Positions 32,048-41,500 of a stretch of DNA of 64,000 nucleotides are shown here, one piece after another. The stretch's first letter is position 1, and every line of letters starts with the position of its first letter. The notes beneath the pieces are model-generated. The model saw only the letters and a list, made by a program, of their open reading frames with translations. It did no database searches and was not told the origin of the DNA. This stretch comes from a virus. The stretch lies in the IMG/VR virus record IMGVR_UViG_3300017992_000021, positions 1-64,000 of that record. One strand, written 5' to 3'. Made by a program: the position numbers and the translations under genes.

Positions 32048-32856
32048 TAACAACCCTCGTCAATCGTCTCCAGTGTGTCTGAGCAGACGTTGGTGCCGTT
32101 CCAAGCGTTAAATCCGGCGTCAAGATCCTCGATCGTGTAATCCGCGTCGTAATCCTCCGCGCTTATGTCCCTCGTGAGGATGATACCGTTATGGTAGTCG
32201 GTGAAGTAATTGAAGAACGGACACAGTATGCCACTCTCAACGGTCATGAGTAATTCGGACTCATCAAACCAGAATGTTATCTGCTGAGAGCCACTCGGGT
32301 CGTAATCAAGACTTCCGATGTGGCGCCAGATTCGTACCTTGGCCCTTTGGAATTGTTCGAACATCTCGAAGTCACCGACATTTTCAGTGGCGCAACCACG
32401 TACAGGGATTGGCTCGGCAGCGACGTACACAAAATATTCCTGAACAGCCCTGCGTACGATGTTTGTAGTGGTGACTGTGATTTTGAACGTGACTCCGGAC
32501 TCATAGTCGTTCTCCGTAATGCCGCTGAAGCCAAGCGTATCCTCATCGCCTGCTACCGCCATCATCTCGTAACGCTGCGCGGTTATCTGCTTGAACAGGC
32601 TAGTGATGTCCTTACTTACTGACCCAGCTTCGTATTCTAGCGTAACCGTAAAACTACGGGCGTACTGATTAAGGTCGAGCACAACTGTGAGGCCGAGATC
32701 CTTCAAGATGGAATTGTTGATCGCGTCCTGATCGCCATGTCCGGCATCAAATAAGTTGAGGCGTCGCGCTTCCGATCGTGATGCGTTACGGGGCGGGCGC
32801 TCGCCCCAGTAGGCGTCGCTGTAGTTGCTCGAAGTATGGCTAAAACCATACGGCAT
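32047..32856 (-). CDS. Tail-module structural protein
   Basis: A 269-residue protein; ATG 32856 preferred with GAGGG 6 bases upstream, although a GTG at 32868 overlaps the previous stop. N-terminal MPYGFSHTSSNYSDAYWGERP is aromatic and polar; the rest is beta-rich. No family recognised. Confidence 0.65.
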   Translation of the reverse strand: MPYGFSHTSSNYSDAYWGERPPRNASRSEARRLNLFDAGHGDQDAINNSILKDLGLTVVLDLNQYARSFTVTLEYEAGSVSKDITSLFKQITAQRYEMMAVAGDEDTLGFSGITENDYESGVTFKITVTTTNIVRRAVQEYFVYVAAEPIPVRGCATENVGDFEMFEQFQRAKVRIWRHIGSLDYDPSGSQQITFWFDESELLMTVESGILCPFFNYFTDYHNGIILTRDISAEDYDADYTIEDLDAGFNAWNGTNVCSDTLETIDEGC

Positions 32857-32864
32857 CACGTCCC

Positions 32865-33557
32865 TCACTCATTGATATTGAACAACCCAGCTTCTCCGGT
32901 ATCGCTTCCGCCAACCGCGAACAGGTTCGCCTGCGGTAACTCTTCTGCGCGGATGCGTAACCAGATTTGCAATTCATTTACAGCCCAACGTTCCTGACTG
33001 TCTTGCATCGTAATCGTTGGCGTACCATCTGTTTGTCGAACAACATCAATGATATGGCGGGCAGAATACCCGCGATATTCGGGATTCCACTCTTCACCGT
33101 TCACGGTGATCTTCAGGATGTCCACCGCGTACGCTTTATGGTTACGGTCGTAGGGCCGCCAGATGATGAATTCCCCGTTATCCCAGTCAGGATCGTTCAA
33201 CCACATGCGTTCGATTTTATGGATGAACTCCCACGTCGCCGACAGGCCGCCATCGGGGCGGAAAATCTCTTTGACGAGGGCGTCTTCGATAACGCGATCG
33301 TACTTGGCAAAGACGTTCGATTTCAACGTCTTTGAAATCGCTAAATCACGCGTCGCCCGGACATCCCACGTAAAGTCCGTGGTTTCATCAGGCAGCCAAG
33401 GGTAAATCGCCCGGCGTTGCTCCAGCGTATCCAACGCGTTGTGGTACAGCAATCGCGTACCGTTCACGCTGTTGGAGAGCGGGTTATAGTACGCGGCGAT
33501 ATGGGAGCCGTGCATGTACGGCCCATACCGAGGACTGGTTCGGGCGAATGTCAGCAT
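32865..33557 (-). CDS. Tail-module structural protein
   Basis: A 230-residue protein coupled to the previous gene by TGATG. Contains GSHIAAYYNPLSNSVNGTRLLYHN and a WEFIHKIERMWL segment. It is acidic/aromatic and of unknown fold; probable minor tail protein from position. Confidence 0.65.
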   Translation of the reverse strand: MLTFARTSPRYGPYMHGSHIAAYYNPLSNSVNGTRLLYHNALDTLEQRRAIYPWLPDETTDFTWDVRATRDLAISKTLKSNVFAKYDRVIEDALVKEIFRPDGGLSATWEFIHKIERMWLNDPDWDNGEFIIWRPYDRNHKAYAVDILKITVNGEEWNPEYRGYSARHIIDVVRQTDGTPTITMQDSQERWAVNELQIWLRIRAEELPQANLFAVGGSDTGEAGLFNINE

Positions 33558-34918
33558 CAGTCAGTCCCTTCGCTTTCGATGATGTCCCCGTTGGCGTCGA
33601 TCGTGGTCTGAAGCGTCAGCTTGTTAAACTGGTTGGTCTCATCATCAAGATCATCCAGATCCAATGATAGATCCGTAATGCCGGGGTTGTACATGGACAC
33701 TTCGTGCGTGGACGGCTGACCCGTCAACTGCGCAGTCAAACGATATCGGGCGTTATGTCCTGCCAACGACATAGCCTTCTCAAGCGTGGCTAGGTCGATC
33801 TGATCTGATGTGCTATCGAAGACGTCGATATTGGCCTTGGCCTTGTAGACTAGCACAAAGTCCAGAGAGTTCTGCGGCACGGCACCAACAATGCGGTGGA
33901 CGTCTAAGATGTAGAACTCATCCTCGTTCGGGAACGTTGTGCTGTTGACGATCAACGTAGGCACGTTGTTGTTATCGATGAAATTCGGATTGCCATCGAT
34001 AGTGAGCGCAAGGTCGTGCGTAATGTTCCACTCGGCATCCGCTGCCGGGAACGTGAATTTACGCCACGTGCCGCTAGCTACGGCTAACAACTCGTCTGCT
34101 GCGACATCGTATGCCAGTCCTGTTTCAGCAACGGCGGTCGTACCGACGAGCGTTGCAGTGCCCACGGAAAGACTAATCTCGTAGATCCTCGGACCACCAT
34201 CAGTTCCAACACCGAATAGTATTCGCCTCCGTGTGTCAAAGGCAAGACCCGCCATCGCGATAGAACCACCGAAGCCTCCTACCAGCGCCGCAGCGCCCGT
34301 TGCTTTATCAATCGTGTAAAGATTCGTCGCCGTACAACCGTACAGGATATTCGTCAGAGGGTCTTGAGCAAGACCAACAACAGTGCCGGGAATGCCTGTC
34401 GCACCAACCGTTGTGGTAGCACCCGGAGGGCCGCCACCTAGTACCGACGCTGGGAACGTGACGAGATCCTGCGAGCTATCCTCCACGGAGTAGAACAACG
34501 CTGCGGACTCGTCGTACTCAAGCCCGTTCATACCTTTGTCCATGGTGATCTGCAAGATCGTCGCACCAGATGCTTTGTTGATCTCATGGAACTCGCTCGC
34601 GATCGCACTGCCGTCCATACCGTACAACTTATCGTTCGTTGAGTCGTAAGCAGCGTCTTCGGGCGCACCGGGACCACCGGCACCACCAATTAGCGTCTCC
34701 GGCAAATTGGGGTTACCGAGCACAGCCACCTGCGGCATCGTGAACGTGCCGGGAGTACCTGCGGGCGTAGCACCCGGATCAAGACGTGCGATACCTACAC
34801 CATACAGCGCGGGCGGCGCTGGTATGAAATCTGACGCCTGAAATGGCGAGAAAATCCGAATCGCGTCCTGATCTCTCACAGGGATGATCTGAAGGGTTGG
34901 CAATGCGTTCCAAGGCAT
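33557..34918 (-). CDS. Tail protein with beta-propeller-like repeats
   Basis: A 453-residue protein. Residues 85 to 275 show repeats AAYDSTNDKLYGMD, GLEYDESAALFYSV, GLAQDPLTNILYG, GLAFDTRRRILFGVG and GLAYDVAADELLAV, i.e. five visible blades of an NHL/YncE-like propeller. It is related in repeat type to the 1050-residue protein 3 kb downstream. The C-terminal 150 residues form a separate domain. AAAGGA precedes the ATG. Confidence 0.7.
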   Translation of the reverse strand: MPWNALPTLQIIPVRDQDAIRIFSPFQASDFIPAPPALYGVGIARLDPGATPAGTPGTFTMPQVAVLGNPNLPETLIGGAGGPGAPEDAAYDSTNDKLYGMDGSAIASEFHEINKASGATILQITMDKGMNGLEYDESAALFYSVEDSSQDLVTFPASVLGGGPPGATTTVGATGIPGTVVGLAQDPLTNILYGCTATNLYTIDKATGAAALVGGFGGSIAMAGLAFDTRRRILFGVGTDGGPRIYEISLSVGTATLVGTTAVAETGLAYDVAADELLAVASGTWRKFTFPAADAEWNITHDLALTIDGNPNFIDNNNVPTLIVNSTTFPNEDEFYILDVHRIVGAVPQNSLDFVLVYKAKANIDVFDSTSDQIDLATLEKAMSLAGHNARYRLTAQLTGQPSTHEVSMYNPGITDLSLDLDDLDDETNQFNKLTLQTTIDANGDIIESEGTD

Positions 34919-34929
34919 AACAACGTCCT

Positions 34930-35505
34930 TTACTGGTCGCGGGCACTTACCTCACCGATTACCCGGTGAGTTTCATCCACAAATTTCTTCTGCGTGTACT
35001 GGTACTGCAGTACAGCCGTGGGGTCCGAGGGATCTTTATCGTAAATCGAGATGACCGTCGTAGTCGGAATCCCCTTATCGATAGCGGTGTGCTCTATCTT
35101 CGCATACAACCCTAGAAGACCGGCGATGCGTTCGATGTACTCATTGATCGTTGCCGTGTTAGCCGGGCCGACCGTGCCGAAGTTGTTGGAGAACACTGAG
35201 AAGTGCCATTCATCCTTGAGCAACATCGTAGAGTCGAAGGTACGAACGCGGTAAATTTCGCCAGTCGAATAAAGCGACGAAGCAAGGTTTACCTTGATGA
35301 AGTTTCCCTCGGCGGGCCAATTGATTGTACCGGTCGCTTTCACCGTGAGTGTAGAAACCTCGACGATCTCATAATCCCACGTAGTTGCACCACCCGCACC
35401 GAACGTCGGGTCTGGTAGGAAAATCATGACGTCAGTACCAATCTGGTACTTCTGGAGAGTCGTCGTCTCCATGCTTCCGCCGTAACTCCGTGCTCCAGAA
35501 GGCAT
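34930..35505 (-). CDS. Minor tail protein after the tape measure
   Basis: A 191-residue protein starting at ATG 35505 (GGAG upstream), the first gene after the tape measure. Its N-terminal GARSYGGSM recalls the RSYGG element in the large propeller protein. A C-terminal helical/beta part (INEYIERIAGLLGLYAKIE) follows a beta-rich start. Likely a distal-tail protein, by position. Confidence 0.65.
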   Translation of the reverse strand: MPSGARSYGGSMETTTLQKYQIGTDVMIFLPDPTFGAGGATTWDYEIVEVSTLTVKATGTINWPAEGNFIKVNLASSLYSTGEIYRVRTFDSTMLLKDEWHFSVFSNNFGTVGPANTATINEYIERIAGLLGLYAKIEHTAIDKGIPTTTVISIYDKDPSDPTAVLQYQYTQKKFVDETHRVIGEVSARDQ

Positions 35506-35514
35506 AATTTACTC

Positions 35515-38500
35515 CTACGGGATAGCTGTTGCGGGGGCGTTCCCCAATCCTGCTCCTGCCGCCAGCGGCCTGCCTTGGCGCATGAGATCGATTATTACAT
35601 CGAGCCTCAGTTCAATGCCTCGGTTAGACGCCCGGAAAGCCTCTTCGACTTCCTTAATGGCTACAGTCGTCGTGCCTGAAATAACACCGCGTATCGCTTC
35701 GGTAGATTCTACTGCGCTCTCCACCGTATCTTGCACTACGGTAGCGTTTTCTTGTAGTTTTGACAACACGGCGCTGCCGATAAGTAGCGCGCCCTGCACC
35801 GCTAGTGCTGAAGTGGTACCGAGAACCTTGCTCAGCGCACTGGTAAGATTCTCCTGCAGGCCCTTAACAAAACTGGTTGTGACGTCGCCGAGGACCTGAT
35901 CAAATATCCGCTTAGCGAACTGCGCCGTCACGAATATCCAGTCTTGGATATCACGGCCTTGCTTGCGGGCCTCTTCGCGTGCCGTGCGTATCGACTCCTT
36001 CAATGAACCGTCAATAGCACCGCTGAATATCTCGCCGACAGAACTTGCGACCGGCGCGGAAATCTTCTCGTCAACGAATGGCCGTACGAGGATCTCGATT
36101 TCGCGGTCCTTTAATGCTTCCTTGACACGCTCTACAAGCCCCTCGATGTTGTCGAGATCAACACCAAAGTCGACATCGACGCCCTCTTCCTTGAGAGCCT
36201 TCTTGAGTTCGTCCGCTGATAGGGCGGCATCGTTGAGGATCTTCCTGATCGACAAAACCTCATTACGGAAGTCCCGCGCGCCACTGACATCGAAATCCGT
36301 TGTCGGTTCTACGGCGCCTCGCGCTCGGGCGCGTTCACGCTTTGATTCTTCACGAGTGATTTCCCGCTCAGCGGCTGCTCGTGCCTGCGCGACGATCTTC
36401 AGTGTGTTTACACGATCAAGGATGTTCTCCCGCGTTTGCAATTGGCGATCGAGTAAGCCAACCGTCTCGCCAGCAATGCGCAGTGATTCTGCATCGCCTT
36501 CGCCAATCGTAGCTTCGATTCGCTGCTTGAATTCAGCAAACCGCGCCGCGATCTCGCCGCGAGACATGGCGGATTCGAGCGCCTCCGCACCGAGATCGCT
36601 TAGTCCCTCGGACATGAGATTGCGGATCTCTTCGGCCTTCTTGATTACCGGTTGCGTAACATCGAGATTTTCCAGCCAAGTGAACAACACTTCTGGCAGC
36701 GGGTTTTCCAACTTCAGATGCTCGGCAGCGCGCGGCGCCAACGTCTGAAGCGCGTCATTAAACGCATCGGTAGCCATCTGTGCTTGTTCAGCAAACTTCT
36801 TCGCCGACTCTGCGTCGCCAACAAACAGAGCGTTGCGAGCGTTTTTCAGAGACTCCGCTCGGTCTTGTAGCGCCTTGTCGATATCAAACGCCGCCTTCTG
36901 TGCGGACGCGCTGGCGAGATTAGTCTTTTCCGCTTCAGCCGCTTGGAATATCAGGTCGATGCGTGTCTTGAGCAGGCCCGCCTCTTCTTGCTCGCGCTTA
37001 ACGATCTGCGTTAGAACTTGCAGGCGTTCTTTCTCGATATCGTGCATCACTCGGCCAAGACGGTCGATCTTACCGGTAATGTCGACGATGCCTTGATTGA
37101 ATTCAAGCTGCTGCGTTTGAACCGCGATAAACGCCGGAATGAGGTTTTCCAGCTTTACGCGCATCTCGATGAATTCACGTACAACCTCGTGAGCAGCCTC
37201 ACGTACCTCTTCAGTGCTGGCACCAAGATTGGCCATCTCCTGCTCACGTCGTATGACCTGCTCAGCGATTACGTTTTCGATATTCGTGAACAGGTCAGCA
37301 AAAGCCGGTGAAGCATCTTCTGCGGCGCGCAAGCCATTGATTAGCGATTGACCGATGTCTTGTCCGAGCCGATCCGCTACGACTGCCATTTCACCGATGA
37401 TACCTTGTACCGCCTCGGCTTGTCCCGCCGCGATATCTCCCGGTTTAATGAAACCGAGTGCTACAGCGTTTCGCAACGCCTGTTGAAGTTCAACCGCACT
37501 TGCAGTTGCGGAGTCTAGTTCCCGCAGACTAGTCGCTCTAGCGGCCAGCAGCCCCTTTTCGATAACCTTCTGTTGACTGGATAGCAGGACGTTACGGTCG
37601 ATAAGATCGTTCTGTTTCTCTAATTGCGCCGTGATGCGCTCATTTGAAATGAACAAATCATCGAACTGTCGACGTAACAGTTCTGCATCCCCACCCATCG
37701 ATTCAAGGGCTCGCTCAACATCACCCCGAGCTACTAACTGGTCAACAAAATCACCGAAATTGTCGGTCAGACCATCGAGCATTCCGTTGGTTTTATCAAT
37801 AGCATTTGAAGCATTAGAGAGGAACTGCTCAAAACTTACGGTTTCAAAACCGAGATCCTTGCCTATGTCGATCTTGTCGGGAGTACCTACAAGTTCTTCT
37901 GCCGCATCTACAAACGGGATGACGTCGACTTTATCAATTACGAACTTGATCAATTCCACAAAACCCGTCTGCACCGTGTTCAGTATCCAGTTAATGACGC
38001 CGATGCCGACGCCACGGATCTGACTCCACGCAAATGTAGCAAACTCCTTTACCGCCGCACCAGCTACGGCCAGCAGCCGGATTTTGAATAGTATTACCTC
38101 TAGCAACAGCTTGGGTATCGCCGCCTTTAACTTGGAAGGCATCGCTTCAATCGCAAGTTCTATAGTCAGAAGCAGCAGCTTGAAGCCCGACCGGATTAAT
38201 GCGAATAACGCCTGTGTCAAGAACGTCATCAATCCTGTAGCGACGGCAGACACATCCTGTATAAAGTTACTGACACCATTGGTTGCTTCGAACCAACGCA
38301 TGCGGATGAACCTGACAATCTCAGCAATGGTGCCGAACACAACGCGGGCTATAAACCTCACCCAAACTATGATTTTCCCGATAAGGTCGTTGCCGTCGCT
38401 GTCGATTTCCTTGAACAAGTTTTCTAGGAACGGCGCTAGCTCCTCAAAAATGACAAGCTTGATGCGCTCGAACACCTGCTCAATCTGGACGGTTATCTTT

Positions 38501-41500
38501 TGGAACAGTTTCGCGTTCTCAACAGCTTCATCGCCAATCGGTGGAATCTTCGCCGCCGATCGAAGGGCAGAATTGATGTCGGTAGTGGCGTCAAGGATAA
38601 CGCCCTTGAGATCGCCAAACTGTGCGCCTATCAGTTGCAGCACCCGTTGCTGTTCAGTCGCCGTAAACACGCCCGCACGTAGTGCCTCTACGATGCGGAA
38701 GAATATCTCATCGGGACTGAGTTCCTGCAATCGGTCGAAGGTGACCCCCATCTTGGAGAAGATTAGCGACAGGTCGCCGACACCACCCTCTTCAATCATG
38801 CGGTCAACACTCGACCGTAGCTGTATGAACGCCTGCTGCGTTTGTGATGCTTGAACCCCGAGCATTTCAAACGCGCGGGTGATCCGATCAAAATCCGCAA
38901 GGTCGACTTCAGCCGTAACCGCTTGACGCTTGAGTTCCGTGATGCGGGCGGCGGCGTCCTTAACGAAGTTGAATATCGATGTCGTCGCCGACCGTATAAG
39001 AGAAATAGCGCCAGTAATGACCCCCGCTACAGCCTTGGACACAGCAGCCGCTATCTTGAGGGGGATCGTGACTACTTTTGCTGTGAATTTACCTAGCAGT
39101 TTCAGTAGCGCGTTCAGTGCACCGCCGATACGAGGCCCGAGTACTAATGAGAACGCCCCGGCGATCTTGAAGGGCACCTGTACCAGCGACTCGCCTTGCT
39201 TAGCGACCGCTGTAAAAGTACCGGCAACTAGATTGCCGAATCCTTTAACCGTACCTTCCAGCACCTTGAAGCTGTCTTGCCAGACATCGGTAACTCCGCC
39301 ACGGAAGAAATTCGCCGCGAATTGCCTGAGCGCGCCGACACCGCGCATCATGCTCTCACCCATCAGCGGACCCATCTTGGCCATGCTGAGGATTGCTTCA
39401 CGCAGCGGACCGAACTTGGGCAACGAACTCGGCGTCTGATCCTTGACGCCGGTCTTGAAAACGTCCGTAACCGCAGCTTGGATATCAGGCTTGCCTGCGC
39501 GGATACCCTTAGCCACAAGCTGCATCGTCATCAGACCCTTTTGTACAAAGGTCTGCTGCTGGGCGCCGATGGTCTGTGAGATCGAGTCCAACACTCCACG
39601 CACGGATGCAGCAAAATCAGCACGCAGTTTGACGTCCTTGGTCGGTAAACCTTCCTTTAGTCGCTGCTGTACAAGCGCGCGAATTTGTTTCGGATCAAGG
39701 CCGCTACGGATACCTTCGAGGATGCCTTCTGTAGCGATGCGCTTGGCCTTGGTGCGCATTTCAGCGGGCAGCTTGGTGATGTCCTTAATAAGCTGATTTT
39801 TGAGCGCACGACCAATATTGTTTAGACCCTCAGTAACCTTGGCGAGTTCCTGTACGGTCTTAACACTGAATTCCTTGAGCACCTTCTGTGCAAAAACAGG
39901 ATTTCGGCTCAATTCTCGGAAGAACTTCTTGAGACCTGATTCGAGCGCCTCCAGTTGCTGCGGCGCACCCCGGCCAATCTTGGCGATCGACAACCGGAAT
40001 GCTTCAAGGGGCTCGGCGCCCTTCTTAATCTCGTCAGCGAACTTAACAATGGGACTGTTCCGCAAGTTGCGCGCTGAACCGGATACGTCGCGGAATATTT
40101 GGGCAAGCGATTCACGACCTTTACCGGCAGCTACGATAACCGCAAGTAGCTTACGTAAGTCACCACCCTCGATTCCTGCGGTGGCCTTCGCGGTTGTTTC
40201 CGCCACAGCGCCCTTCAGCGAGGCTGCGGTCTTGCGGACCTCGGCGTTATACTCCTTCGTAGTAAGTACTGAGGCATCAATTACCTGCGCCTGCTCACCG
40301 AGAGACTCGATAACCGCCTTCGCATTAACGTCCATCGCGGATGACGTAGCGGGGTCTACAATGCGCGCTGCTGAGACCTTACCCGCAGCAGCACCTGCAA
40401 TATCCTCGCGTACGCGCTGCTGTGTGAATTTCAGATCCGCTTCCAGAGCAGCGATGCTCGCACCCAACGTACCCATCTTGATAGAGCCATCAGCGAGCGA
40501 TTTCTTGAACACCTCGGCTTGCTGGTCTGTCAAACCAAGCTCATTCTGTAGTTCCTTGGTGATCCGCAGTTCGCCTTCTTGGATGGCGTTGAACGCTGAC
40601 ATAATGTTCAACTGCTTTTCGCGCATGGCCGAAGCCTTCTCCTGCGCGACGCGTACATCCTTAACAGTACGGATAGTGGCGGCTTCTTCAGCGGCGCGAT
40701 CGATGATTGCTTGAACTTCTGCAGCTTCAGCACCAAGTAGCTTCTTCGTCATCGCCTCGCGTTGGGCGGTACGAATTACTTCCTGCTGAGTGTTCCTAAC
40801 GATTACTTCGTTGAGCTTCTCGAATACAGCGTCGGTATCGGTCAGTTCATCAGAAGTGATGCCGAACATGTTAAGCAGGTCCTGCATCCGGGAACGCATG
40901 GTGCCCATGATGCGGTTATTCGCGCCCATAGCGTTGGCGTTTTCAAGAACCTCGGCAGTAGCATTTTCAAACTGCTTGGAATTCTCTACGATCTTCCTAC
41001 CGAGATCACGACGCTCATTGGTGAGATCCGTACGTCCTTCGACGGTGTACTTCTCAGTGACATCCGTAATCGATTTTCGCAATGCGTCCGTCACGCCATC
41101 GACTTCACCAAGACTATCGCGCAACGTCTCACTACGCCTGTTGAGTTCTTCGTTACGGCTCGCCAGATCCGAAATGGTCTTCTCGAACAGATCGAGATTC
41201 GCATCGGGCGGCAAATGCGCCTTCATACTCTCAAGCGCCTCAATGGTGTCGTCGAACTCAACAACTAAGCCGCGTATTGAGCCGGGCGTCTTACGTAGCT
41301 CGCCTTGAATCTGCTCAATATTACCAGCATCGAATTTCGAGAACTTGATGAGGCCATCAGCGTACGCCTTTTCGGCGCTGGTCATCAACTTGCGAACCTC
41401 TTCTGCCGAATCAAGTGACTGCTTCGCGCCACGCAGTTCCGCAGCTAGCTCAGCGCCAAGGATATCGAGTTGATCTTGATTGGCGACTAGTTCGGCTTCC

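Noticed and set aside
39800-40714. 304-codon plus-strand frame inside the tape measure
   Set aside because: Same reason: antisense open frame created by codon bias of the tape measure.
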